From Bacillota bacterium (GTDB lineage: Bacteria > Bacillota > Clostridia > Oscillospirales > Acutalibacteraceae): a stretch of 64,000 nt of DNA. Shown here piece by piece: positions 1-8,523 of the stretch. The position numbers and the translations under genes were made by a program. Position 1 is the stretch's first letter. Every line of letters begins with the position of its first letter. The stretch spans positions 18,827-82,826 of the forward strand of contig JAEWYE010000062.1 of the NCBI GenBank assembly GCA_023458755.1, in the 5' to 3' direction. Below the pieces are notes generated by a model. That model was not told where the DNA came from. It saw nothing but the letters and a program-made list of their open reading frames with translations, and ran no database searches.

Positions 1-138
1 TCAAACCTCGGGCACCTTGACTAAAGATACTTAAATTGACAAGAATGTGAAAAGTAATAATAATATTCTACAACTCCTGCTCATTTTAAATATTTTGCAA
101 CATCAAAAGATTGTACCCCCTAATCCAAATATCAAATG

Positions 139-166
139 TTGTAAAAAATCCTGTTATCTTTATAAT
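139..166 (+). promoter_or_regulatory. Probable sigma-A promoter of the mgl-like operon
   Basis: TTGTAA (139-144) and a perfect TATAAT (161-166) are separated by 16 bp and lie 36 bp upstream of the binding-protein start. An AAGGAGGAG ribosome binding site follows at about 186-194. No operator is obvious. The -10 is convincing; the -35 is a partial match. Confidence 0.55.
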
Positions 167-201
167 AATTTGTACAAACTGACTTAAGGAGGAGCAAATT
201 T

Positions 202-1296
202 ATGAACAAAAAGTTAATCAGTGCAGTCCTTTGTCTGGCAATGGTTGCCACAGCATTCTCAGGGTGCAGTACAAGCAACGGTGATTCTTCCGCCCCATCC
301 GGTGCATCTGGAACGGCAAGCAAATCGGGAACAAAAATTTTAGGTGCCGGCATCTATTCCGCATCCGACAACTTCAATTCCTACATTGGCAAGGCTATCT
401 CCAACGCGGCAAACGGAGTTTTTAAAACCAACATTGAAGACGGTCAGAACGACCAGTCCACACAAAACAATCAGGTTGACACCATGCTCGCAAAGGGTGC
501 TTCCGCGATCGCTTTATCCGTGGTTGACGTAACGGCAGCCCCTACACTCATTGAAAAGTGCAAAACCGCAGGCAATATTCCGATTATTTTCTTCAACAAA
601 GAAATCACGGACAAAACCGTTCTTGCTGCCTATGACAAGGTTTATCAGGTAACATCAACAGGCGGCGACTACGGTGCAAACATTGAAGGTCAAGAAATTG
701 TAGATTATTGGAAAGCACACCCTGAAATGGATAAAAACCATGACGGCAAGCTGCAGCTCATCAACCTGATGGGTGACCCAGGACATACCGCTACAAAGCC
801 GAGATCAGACGCTGTCAAAAAGACAATCACAGACGCAGGTATCAAGGTTGATCTTTTAGCAGAAGACACCGGCATGTGGGTAACCGCAACCGCAAAAGAT
901 AAGATGGATGCATGGGTTTCCAAATTTGGCAACCAGGTTGAATGTGTTGTCTGTGCAAACGATGGTATGGCCCTTGGTGCACTTAGCTCTGTAGAGGCGG
1001 CCGGATTCAACTCCGACGGTGCAAAATCCAGCAAGTACATTCCCATCTTCGGTATTGATGCTCTGCCTGAAATACTCAGCAAAATTCAGAGCGGTGAAAT
1101 CGCCGGTTCTGTTCTGCAAGACTCCAAAACGCAGGGCGAATGTATTGTAAAAATGGCACAGAACCTTGCCGACGGCAAAGACGTATTGACCGGAATCAAT
1201 TACAAATTGGAAGACGGCGCAAAAGCTATCCGTATTCCTTACAAGGCCATTACTCTGAAAAATCTGGATGAAGCCAAAGCGGCTTACGGCAAATAA
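202..1296 (+). CDS. mglB: Galactose/glucose-binding lipoprotein (MglB-like)
   Basis: Extracytoplasmic receptor of a sugar ABC importer, 364 residues. A lipoprotein signal peptide ends at FSGC (Cys22), so the protein is lipid-anchored outside the membrane, followed by a Ser/Gly-rich linker. The two-lobed periplasmic-binding fold (family 4, ribose/galactose type) follows. The stretch around residues 177-185 (DKNHDGKLQ) matches the EF-hand-like calcium loop that marks E. coli MglB, which supports a galactose/glucose ligand over ribose or xylose. The start has an AAGGAGGAG site 7 bp upstream. It is the first gene of an mglB-mglA-mglC set followed by GH3 and GH42 hydrolases, so the ligand is probably the monosaccharide those enzymes release, or a short beta-linked sugar. 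The exact ligand is inferred. Confidence 0.88.
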   Translation: MNKKLISAVLCLAMVATAFSGCSTSNGDSSAPSGASGTASKSGTKILGAGIYSASDNFNSYIGKAISNAANGVFKTNIEDGQNDQSTQNNQVDTMLAKGASAIALSVVDVTAAPTLIEKCKTAGNIPIIFFNKEITDKTVLAAYDKVYQVTSTGGDYGANIEGQEIVDYWKAHPEMDKNHDGKLQLINLMGDPGHTATKPRSDAVKKTITDAGIKVDLLAEDTGMWVTATAKDKMDAWVSKFGNQVECVVCANDGMALGALSSVEAAGFNSDGAKSSKYIPIFGIDALPEILSKIQSGEIAGSVLQDSKTQGECIVKMAQNLADGKDVLTGINYKLEDGAKAIRIPYKAITLKNLDEAKAAYGK

Positions 1297-1328
1297 TTTA
1301 ATTGCAAGAAGATTTTATCTCTTGAATC

Positions 1329-1362
1329 CCATCCGTGTACGAATGTTACCGTGCACGGATGG
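1329..1362 (+). other. Intercistronic hairpin between mglB and mglA
   Basis: CCATCCGTGTAC (1329-1340) pairs with GTGCACGGATGG (1351-1362), 12 bp with one G-U pair and a 10-nt loop. No T-run follows, so it is more likely a 3' stabiliser or partial attenuator that gives more binding protein than ATPase than a full terminator. The rest of the 195-bp gap (1297-1491) shows no gene. Confidence 0.5.
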
Positions 1363-1491
1363 ACATTTTAAAATACAAAAACCTCCCATATGAATCTGAA
1401 CTAAAAATACGCTTTCATATCGGAACCCAGATGCAGATACGGGCGCCACGCCGTGTTTGCAGATTTATAAAGACAGAGAAGAGGTTGAGAA

Positions 1492-2979
1492 ATGGCGAAC
1501 GAATATGTTTTAGAGATGAAGAACATTTCTAAATTTTTTCCCGGCGTGAAAGCGTTGGATAACGTACAACTGCAAGTCAGGCCCGGTACCGTGCACTCCC
1601 TGATGGGAGAAAACGGCGCAGGAAAATCAACGCTGATGAAATGTCTCTTCGGTATTTATTCGATTGATCAGGGTGAAATTTTTCTGGATGACCAGAAAGT
1701 ACAATTTTCAAATCCCGCGGAAGCTCTGCAGAACCATGTCTCGATGGTACACCAAGAACTCAATCAGGTTTTGGACCAGAATGTAATGGAGAACCTCTGG
1801 CTGGGCCGCTACCCACTGAAAGGCGGACTCATCGACGAAAAAAAAATGTATGCGGACACGATGAAAATCTTTAAAGAGCTGGATATTAACGTTGACCCGC
1901 GTGCAAAAGTGGGAACCTTACCTGTTTCACAAAAGCAAATGATTGAAATCAGCAAAGCGGTATCCTATGACGCAAAAATTATTGTAATGGACGAACCCAC
2001 CTCTTCCTTAACTGAAAAGGAAGTGGAACATCTATTTCGGATTATCCAAAAATTAATTGAAAAAAAATCCAGTGTTATTTATATATCGCATAAGATGGAG
2101 GAAATTTTAAGAATTTCCGATGACGTTACCGTCATGCGCGACGGTAAATGGATTGCAACACAGCCCGCCAGCGAACTGACAATTGATCACATCATAAAAA
2201 TGATGGTCGGCCGTGAAATGACGGAAAGATATCCTCAGAAGGAAACAAAACCAGGCGAAATTCTGATGGAAGTAAAGAATCTATCCTCCTCCGCTTTCGC
2301 CAATGTGAACTTTGATCTACATAAGGGCGAAATTTTGGGCATTGCCGGTTTGGTCGGTTCAAAAAGGACGGAAGTCCTCGAAACCCTGTTTGGCATCCGT
2401 CAAAAGGGCGAAGGCCAAATTCTGGTTGAAGGTAAAGATGTTCAGAATCGATCACCTCAGGAGGCGATTCGAAACGGATTTGCCATGCTAACTGAGGAAC
2501 GCAGAAAAGACGGCATCTTTGCCGGACTCAGTGTAGCTTTTAACATGGCAATCAACAATCTGGACAGCTATAAAAAGAACGGATTGCTGAGTGATAAACT
2601 GGTAAAAACCGACGTTGACAAAATGATACAAATCATGAAGATTAAAACTCCTTCTTCCAAACAAAAAATCGGAAATCTTTCCGGAGGCAATCAGCAAAAA
2701 GTAATTTTAGGAAGATGGCTTCTGACTCAGCCGAATATTTTGCTGTTGGACGAACCCACAAGAGGCATTGATGTCGGCGCAAAATATGAAATCTACCAAT
2801 TAATCAACGAACTCGTTTCAGAGGGAAAAGGCATAATAATCGTAAGCTCCGAAATGCCGGAACTCTTCGGGATATGTGACCGGATTCTGGTTATGAGCAA
2901 CGGTCATCCGTCCGGTATTTTTAATACCAAAGAAGCGAATCAGGAGCTTATCATGCAGGCTTCAGCAAAATTTATCTGA
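1492..2979 (+). CDS. mglA: Sugar ABC transporter ATPase (MglA-like)
   Basis: Cytoplasmic ATPase of the galactose/glucose importer, 495 residues with two fused ABC domains as in MglA/RbsA. Domain 1 has Walker A GENGAGKST (39-47), a Q-loop (VHQELNQV), a signature region and Walker B with VMDEPTSSLTE. Domain 2 has the usual degenerate P-loop (GLVGSKRTE) but an intact LSGGNQQK signature and LLLDEPTRGID. This split of one catalytic and one atypical P-loop is normal for the family. An AGAGG site precedes the ATG. It lies between the binding protein and permease genes and its product drives transport through MglC. Useful as the intact reference for the eroded homologue at 11200-12675. Confidence 0.92.
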   Translation: MANEYVLEMKNISKFFPGVKALDNVQLQVRPGTVHSLMGENGAGKSTLMKCLFGIYSIDQGEIFLDDQKVQFSNPAEALQNHVSMVHQELNQVLDQNVMENLWLGRYPLKGGLIDEKKMYADTMKIFKELDINVDPRAKVGTLPVSQKQMIEISKAVSYDAKIIVMDEPTSSLTEKEVEHLFRIIQKLIEKKSSVIYISHKMEEILRISDDVTVMRDGKWIATQPASELTIDHIIKMMVGREMTERYPQKETKPGEILMEVKNLSSSAFANVNFDLHKGEILGIAGLVGSKRTEVLETLFGIRQKGEGQILVEGKDVQNRSPQEAIRNGFAMLTEERRKDGIFAGLSVAFNMAINNLDSYKKNGLLSDKLVKTDVDKMIQIMKIKTPSSKQKIGNLSGGNQQKVILGRWLLTQPNILLLDEPTRGIDVGAKYEIYQLINELVSEGKGIIIVSSEMPELFGICDRILVMSNGHPSGIFNTKEANQELIMQASAKFI

Positions 2980-3012
2980 CAAATTTCCGATGAAAGAAAG
3001 GATGATTGAACT

Positions 3013-4041
3013 ATGGATAAAGTTTTCGATAAGTTGAAAAAAACATCAATCAAGACATTGTTGTTAGAAAAAGCGATTTATGTGGTTTTGCTTGTTCTTT
3101 TAGTTGTAATTGTGATTATTCAGCCCCAATTTCTGTCATTCGGCAACTTCAAAAACATATTCGCACAGTCCGCTACAAGAATCATCATTGCTTTGGCAGC
3201 CGGTATGGTTTTGATCGTTCAGGGTGTTGACCTGTCCGCTGGCCGCATGATCGGTTTGGCGGCGGTTATCAGCGCGTCTTTGATGCAGGAAGCCGACTAC
3301 GCTTACCGAATGTACCCCCAGTTGGCAACCCTGCCGATTATTGTGCCGATTTTAATCGTTGTCGGTGTCTGCGCTCTATTGGGCGTCATCACAGGCGTTG
3401 CGATTGCCATCTTTAAAGTGCCGCCGTTTATTGCGACACTGGCTATGTCTCTTATCTTGTACGGCCTATCCTCCATCTATTTTGACAGACCGCCCTACGG
3501 CGCTCAGCCAATCGGCGGTATCCAGAAAAATGTTACGCACATTGCCACAGGTTCCATCGGCATCGGTGAATTCCAGATTCCCTATCTGATTATTATTGCT
3601 TTGGTGGTTTGCGCAATCATCTGGGTTTTGTGGAATAAGACCAAATTCGGGAAATATATGTTTGCAGTTGGCGGTAACCCGGAAGCTGCAAAAGTATCCG
3701 GTGTAAATGTTGTACTCACACAAATCAAGATTTATGTGATGGCCGGTGTCATGTATGCATTGGCTGCCGTTCTGGAAGTCGCGCGTATCGGCAGTGCTTC
3801 CAATACAACCGGCAATGGCTATGAACTCGATGCTGTTGCGGCATGCGTTGTCGGCGGTGTATCTCTTGCGGGCGGCGTGGGAAGCGTCGGCAGTATTGTA
3901 ATCGGCGTTCTGATTTTTACGGTTATCAACTACGGCCTTGCTTTTATCGGTGTGAACATGTACTTCCAGTACGTGGTAAAAGGTTTGATTATCCTGCTGG
4001 CAGTCGTAATCGATATGCGTAAATATATTAAGAAAAAATAA
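3013..4041 (+). CDS. mglC: Sugar ABC transporter permease (MglC-like)
   Basis: Integral membrane channel subunit, 342 residues, of the BPD_transp_2 family (RbsC/MglC/XylH). After a short charged cytoplasmic N-terminus there are about 8-10 hydrophobic segments, starting near residue 20 (IYVVLLVLLVVIVII). The family motif GVDLSAGRMIGLAAV and the cytoplasmic coupling region GGNPEAAKVSGVN are visible. It follows mglA by 33 bp with AAAGGATGA upstream, so it is co-transcribed. As usual for this family, a single permease gene suggests a homodimer. Substrate assignment rests on MglB and the neighbouring hydrolases. Confidence 0.9.
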   Translation: MDKVFDKLKKTSIKTLLLEKAIYVVLLVLLVVIVIIQPQFLSFGNFKNIFAQSATRIIIALAAGMVLIVQGVDLSAGRMIGLAAVISASLMQEADYAYRMYPQLATLPIIVPILIVVGVCALLGVITGVAIAIFKVPPFIATLAMSLILYGLSSIYFDRPPYGAQPIGGIQKNVTHIATGSIGIGEFQIPYLIIIALVVCAIIWVLWNKTKFGKYMFAVGGNPEAAKVSGVNVVLTQIKIYVMAGVMYALAAVLEVARIGSASNTTGNGYELDAVAACVVGGVSLAGGVGSVGSIVIGVLIFTVINYGLAFIGVNMYFQYVVKGLIILLAVVIDMRKYIKKK

Positions 4042-4062
4042 GAAAATTCGGAGGTGTTTGTA

Positions 4063-6129
4063 ATGAGAGAAACCGTACAAAATACCAAACTGACTGAAAA
4101 TTGTTCCAAGAAAACCATTCACGCATTTGTTGAAGAAGTGATTCCTCAATTGACTCTGGAAGAAAAAATCGGCATTATGTCCGGTCAAGTCACCGAGAAA
4201 AAGCTTTTGGACGACCTGTTTGTTATCGAGCATTATAATGTAAAGCCTTACCCAACTATGGAAGTAAAAAGGTTGAGATTGCCGAATGTCCGTTTTATTG
4301 ATGGACCAAGGGGCGTTGTGGCAGGTTCTTCTACCTGCTTCCCTGTTTCCATGGCAAGAGGCGCAACCTTTGACCGCGATTTAGAGGAACAAATCGGCAA
4401 GGCAATCGGCGCGGAAGTTCGCGCACAGGGAGGCAATTATTTCGGCGGCGTCTGCATCAACCTGCCGCGTAACCCCAGATGGGGCCGTGCTCAGGAATGC
4501 TATGGCGAAGATCAGTATCATTTAGGTGAAATGGGAGCGGCTTTGACCAAAGGCGTGCAGAGCCAGAACGTTATGGCCTGCATCAAGCACTTTGCCCTGA
4601 ACAGCATTGAAAACGCACGCTTCAAGGCCGATGTTCATATTGATAAAAGAACGCTGAATGAAGTATATCTTCCCCACTTTAAAAAATGCATCGACGAAGG
4701 CGCCGCATCCGTTATGGGTGCTTACAACAAGGTACTCGGTGAACAGGCTTCTGAAAGCAAATATCTGCTCAAGGACATTCTGCGTGACAAATGGAATTTT
4801 GAAGGCTTTACCCTTTCCGATTTTCTGTGGGCGGTCAAAGACGCAGTCAAAGCAGTTAAAAACGGCATGAACATTGAAATGCCATGCTTCTGCCACTACA
4901 ACGACGAACTTTCGAAGGCTGTTGAAGAAGGCAGAATCGACATAAAAGATTTGGATGAAGCCGTCGGCTATATTTTAAGAACCGTTCTGTATTTTGAAAC
5001 CAGGAAAGATCCTCAGGAATACTCGACAAGCGTTATGGCATGTCCGGAACATATTGCGATCGCAAAACGCGCCGCAGAAGAATCCATGGTTCTCTTGAAA
5101 AATGAGAACAGCGTTCTTCCTTTCAACAAGGAGAAAACAGATAAAATTTTGGTTGTCGGCGTTTTGGGCGATACTGAAAATATCGGCGACCACGGCTCCA
5201 GCAAGGTGCATCCATACTATACCATTACCCCTCTGCGCGGCCTGATGAAAAAGATGCCCACCGCACAGGTTCTTTATGATGACGGCAGCAATTTAGTGAA
5301 AGCCCGTGCTTTAGCAGAAGAAGCCGATGCGGTTGTGATTGTGGCCGGCTATATTCACAGCGATGAAGGTGAATTTCTCGCTGACAGAAGCGACATTGCC
5401 GACATGGGCGGAGACCGGGCTTCTATGCGTCTGCACCAGAGAGATATTGATTTAATCAAAGGCCTAAAGGGCGTTAATCTAAACACCGTTGTTTCCCTTG
5501 TAGGCAGCAGCGCGATTTTGATTGATGAATGGGTCAATGATGTTCCGGCTATCGTATTTTCATTCTACAGCGGCATGGAAGGCGGGAGCGCGCTGGCTGA
5601 CATTCTGTTCGGTGACGTTTGCCCAAGTGGCAAGCTGCCTTACACCGTTGCAGTGTCCGAAGACAGTTACCCGGCTTTTGACCCGGACTGCACGTATGTG
5701 GATTATGAATACTATCACGGCTACTGCAAGATGGAAAAAGAAAATCTGCCGGTTCTCTATCCATTCGGCTACGGACTTTCTTACACCACCTTTGAAATCG
5801 GCAAGCCGGAAGCACAGGTCTTTGATAAAACCGCAAAATTCACAGTTACCGTTAAGAATACCGGCAGCGTAAAAGGCGCCGAAGTTTTACAGCTCTATGT
5901 CGGCTGCGAAAACAGCGCGGTAGACCGCCCGGTAAAGGTATTGAAAGATTTCGCGCGTGTAGAGCTTCTTCCTGGTGAAGAAAAACAAATCAGCCTAAGC
6001 GTATCCCAAAAGGATATGGCCTACTTCGACGAGCAAAAGGACGGTTTTGTTGAGGAAGATATCGCCTATATCGCTTCTATTGGCAACTGCAGTGCAGGCA
6101 ATCTGCAAAAAATCAAGTTTGAATTCTAA
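4063..6129 (+). CDS. Glycoside hydrolase family 3 beta-glucosidase
   Basis: Retaining beta-glycosidase, 688 residues, no signal peptide, so cytoplasmic. The N-terminal TIM barrel carries GPRGV (81-85), KHF (175-177) and TLSDF with the predicted nucleophile Asp253. The second alpha/beta sandwich begins near residue 330 (AAEESMVLLKNE) and a fibronectin-III-like domain ends the protein. An upstream in-frame GTG at 4054 would lie inside the ribosome binding site GGAGGTG (4050-4056), so the ATG at 4063 is chosen. It follows mglC by 21 bp and ends at a strong terminator. Likely role: hydrolysing imported beta-glucosides or related disaccharides. GH3 also contains xylosidases and N-acetylglucosaminidases, so specificity is open. 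Confidence 0.88.
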   Translation: MRETVQNTKLTENCSKKTIHAFVEEVIPQLTLEEKIGIMSGQVTEKKLLDDLFVIEHYNVKPYPTMEVKRLRLPNVRFIDGPRGVVAGSSTCFPVSMARGATFDRDLEEQIGKAIGAEVRAQGGNYFGGVCINLPRNPRWGRAQECYGEDQYHLGEMGAALTKGVQSQNVMACIKHFALNSIENARFKADVHIDKRTLNEVYLPHFKKCIDEGAASVMGAYNKVLGEQASESKYLLKDILRDKWNFEGFTLSDFLWAVKDAVKAVKNGMNIEMPCFCHYNDELSKAVEEGRIDIKDLDEAVGYILRTVLYFETRKDPQEYSTSVMACPEHIAIAKRAAEESMVLLKNENSVLPFNKEKTDKILVVGVLGDTENIGDHGSSKVHPYYTITPLRGLMKKMPTAQVLYDDGSNLVKARALAEEADAVVIVAGYIHSDEGEFLADRSDIADMGGDRASMRLHQRDIDLIKGLKGVNLNTVVSLVGSSAILIDEWVNDVPAIVFSFYSGMEGGSALADILFGDVCPSGKLPYTVAVSEDSYPAFDPDCTYVDYEYYHGYCKMEKENLPVLYPFGYGLSYTTFEIGKPEAQVFDKTAKFTVTVKNTGSVKGAEVLQLYVGCENSAVDRPVKVLKDFARVELLPGEEKQISLSVSQKDMAYFDEQKDGFVEEDIAYIASIGNCSAGNLQKIKFEF

Positions 6130-6151
6130 TGAAGGTCAGCACGGTAAGGAA

Positions 6152-6189
6152 CAATACGGATTCTGACAGAATCCGTATTGGACCTTTTT
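6152..6189 (+). terminator. Rho-independent terminator after GH3 gene
   Basis: A 13-bp perfect stem, CAATACGGATTCT (6152-6164) with AGAATCCGTATTG (6168-6180), a 3-nt loop and CCTTTTT. It closes the mgl-GH3 unit; the GH42 gene starts 23 bp later, so it may allow partial read-through. Confidence 0.85.
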
Positions 6190-6211
6190 ATTGGAAAGAG
6201 GAGATGAGTAA

Positions 6212-8221
6212 ATGAGAATCGGAGTAGATTATTACCCGGAACATTGGGAAAAGGAACGTTGGAAAATTGACGCAGAAATGATGGTCAAAGCAAACATCAA
6301 AGTGGTTCGCATCGGTGAATTTGCATGGAGCCTGTACGAACCGAAAGAAGACTGCTTCCAGTTCTCTTGGATGGACGAAATCTTGGATTTCTTCCAAAAA
6401 CATCATATTCATGTAGTGCTATGCACTCCTTCCGCCACGCCGCCAAAATGGATGACGGATAAATATCCCGAAATATTTCAGGATGATATTCACGGCAATC
6501 CAAAAATCTTCGGAACAAGAAAGCATTATTGCTTTAATAGTGAGAAATATCGCACATTTACAAAAAATCTAGTTGAAAAAATTGCAAAGCGCTACGGAAA
6601 TCATCCGGCAGTGGAAGCATGGCAGATCGACAACGAGCTTGGCTGGGCAAACACCACCAGATGTTATTGTGACAAGTGTAAAAAAGAGTTCCAGCAGTGG
6701 CTTAAAAATAAATATAAAACGATAGAAAAACTAAATAAAATCTATGGCACGGTCTTTTGGAGCCAAATTTACAACAGTTTTGATGAAGTGATTATTCCGC
6801 GCGCGGGAGCCTGCTATGATACCTGCCATGACACACAAGGGCAGAATCCGTCGCTGCTGTTGGACTATTACCGTTTTTCGAGCGATTCGGTCATCCGTTT
6901 TGCACAGGAATCCGCTGAAGTAATTAAAAGGTACAGCGATCGCCCAATTACCAGCAACCTGTTAGATGCAGCCGTGAATTCCGGCACCGGCATTGATTAC
7001 TTCAAACTGGCAGCGCAACTGGATTTTGTATCTTGGGACAACTACATTGAATTTCAGTGGGGCATTGCAGAGGACGCAACGGTTTCGAAAGATCATGCTC
7101 TGCTTAGAAGCTACAAAAAACAGCCTTTCTGGGTAATGGAGCAGCAAAGCGGCCCATGCGGATGGAGCAAAATGGGACCTGCACCAACGCCGGGAAAACT
7201 CCGCCTTTGGACCTATCAGGCCGTTGCAAACGGTGCGGATACAGTTGTATACTTTCGCTGGCGCGCCTGTCCGTTCGGAACGGAGCAATACTGGCACGGA
7301 ATTCTGAGCCACGACGGTAAGCCGAATCGCCGTTATGAAGAAATTGTGCAGGTTGGCAGTGAAATGGAGCAAATAAGCAAAGTGCTTGGCACACTGAAGC
7401 CAACGGCCAAGGTTGCCATTGTGAAATCATTTGACAGCGAATGGAGCCATTCGATTCATAAACATGTAGAAGGCTTTCAATATGACCAATTCCTGCTGGA
7501 CTTTTATAAGCCATTCTATGAAATGGGTATATCCGTTGACTTCGCTGCCCCCTATGACGCTCTTTCGTCGTACTCACTGGTTATCGCACCTGCTCTGCTG
7601 ATGGCGGATGAGCACGAGAAGAGCAATTTGGAAAACTACGTGAAGCAAGGTGGCACACTGCTGCTGACCTTCCGAAGCGGCATGAAAGACATTTACAATA
7701 ATATGCTCAAAGAAACAGTGCCGGGAATTTTTTCTCAGCTTGCCGGTATTCAGGCAGCGGAATATGGTGCCCAGTTCCAAAAGCAAACAGCTTCGTCGGG
7801 CGTTTTTGGAAAAGGGATCTCCAAGCTATGGTGTGATGTGGTCGAACCCAGTACGGCGGAGACGCTGGGAGTTTATACGCAGGAGTACTATTCCGGAAAG
7901 CCGTGTCTGACGGTGAACCGCTTTGGGAAAGGCTCCGTGTACTATCTTGGGTGTGACTTGGATGATTCCGCGATGCAGAAACTCATGCGGTATTTGTGTG
8001 AAAAGCTCAAGATGGACGTAAACAGCTGCGGCATAGACGGAGTGGAACAGGTGGAAACAACGGACGGCGAGCATTCTGTACTCTTTGTCATGAACCACAA
8101 CTCCTATCCGGTAATCGTTCCGCTGCAGCACACCTATGAAAATCTGCTGTTACACAAACAGGAGCAAAACACTGCCGCAATAGAACCCTTTGGCGTCGCG
8201 ATACTAAGCCTAAAAAACTAA
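6212..8221 (+). CDS. Beta-galactosidase, glycoside hydrolase family 42
   Basis: Hydrolyses terminal beta-galactosides in the cytoplasm (no signal peptide), 669 residues, normal for GH42. The N-terminal barrel has the acid/base in AWQIDNELG (Glu142) and the nucleophile in WVMEQQSGP (Glu310). A cysteine cluster CYCDKCKKEF near 151-160 fits the GH42 zinc site. A Rossmann-like trimerisation domain spans roughly 400-600 (LVIAPALLMADE, GGTLLLTFRSG), then a small beta domain. GAGGAG at 6198-6203 gives an 8-bp spacing to the ATG. Beside the MglBAC importer and GH3 enzyme it suggests use of galactosides or galacto-oligosaccharides. Released galactose would need Leloir enzymes that are not in this window. 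Confidence 0.92.
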   Translation: MRIGVDYYPEHWEKERWKIDAEMMVKANIKVVRIGEFAWSLYEPKEDCFQFSWMDEILDFFQKHHIHVVLCTPSATPPKWMTDKYPEIFQDDIHGNPKIFGTRKHYCFNSEKYRTFTKNLVEKIAKRYGNHPAVEAWQIDNELGWANTTRCYCDKCKKEFQQWLKNKYKTIEKLNKIYGTVFWSQIYNSFDEVIIPRAGACYDTCHDTQGQNPSLLLDYYRFSSDSVIRFAQESAEVIKRYSDRPITSNLLDAAVNSGTGIDYFKLAAQLDFVSWDNYIEFQWGIAEDATVSKDHALLRSYKKQPFWVMEQQSGPCGWSKMGPAPTPGKLRLWTYQAVANGADTVVYFRWRACPFGTEQYWHGILSHDGKPNRRYEEIVQVGSEMEQISKVLGTLKPTAKVAIVKSFDSEWSHSIHKHVEGFQYDQFLLDFYKPFYEMGISVDFAAPYDALSSYSLVIAPALLMADEHEKSNLENYVKQGGTLLLTFRSGMKDIYNNMLKETVPGIFSQLAGIQAAEYGAQFQKQTASSGVFGKGISKLWCDVVEPSTAETLGVYTQEYYSGKPCLTVNRFGKGSVYYLGCDLDDSAMQKLMRYLCEKLKMDVNSCGIDGVEQVETTDGEHSVLFVMNHNSYPVIVPLQHTYENLLLHKQEQNTAAIEPFGVAILSLKN

Positions 8222-8280
8222 GAGTTCCTTTTCTTTGATTATAAGTCTTTTCAATAGATACTTCTCCCCTACCAAATTTC

Positions 8281-8394
8281 GTGCTTGTTTCTCTCATAGA
8301 AGCAGGTACGATTTTTGTGCTGTTTGAAAATAATAAAGCCGTTATGGTGCATTTTACGATCAAATTGATGCGCACCTTAAAAGCCGGAGAATAG
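8281..8394 (+). pseudogene. Short open stretch, possible coding remnant
   Basis: The 300-bp gap between the GH42 and response-regulator genes contains an open frame from 8281 to a TAG at 8392-8394 whose 37-residue translation looks protein-like (EAGTIFVLFENNKAV, then FTIKLMRTLKAGE). There is no ribosome binding site and I recognise no family. It may be the tail of a decayed gene or chance. A TATAAT at 8465-8470 without a clear -35 is the best promoter candidate for the downstream operon. Confidence 0.2.
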
Positions 8395-8523
8395 CTTAAA
8401 GGGAATTACTGCTTAGGAATAAAAATAATGTAAAACTATATACAATAATTTAGCGTTCTGCCGCTATAATAGGTAATATGGTACCTCGGAGATTGCATAC
8501 ACCGTATGTTAGAGGAGTACAAA

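Noticed and set aside
3466..4233. 255-codon frame antisense to mglC
   Set aside because: It lies opposite intact mglC and the GH3 start, with low-complexity His/Asn-rich translation typical of antisense frames.
8088..8375. 95-codon minus-strand frame over the GH42 end and gap
   Set aside because: Overlaps the GH42 coding end antisense, no ribosome site and no domain.
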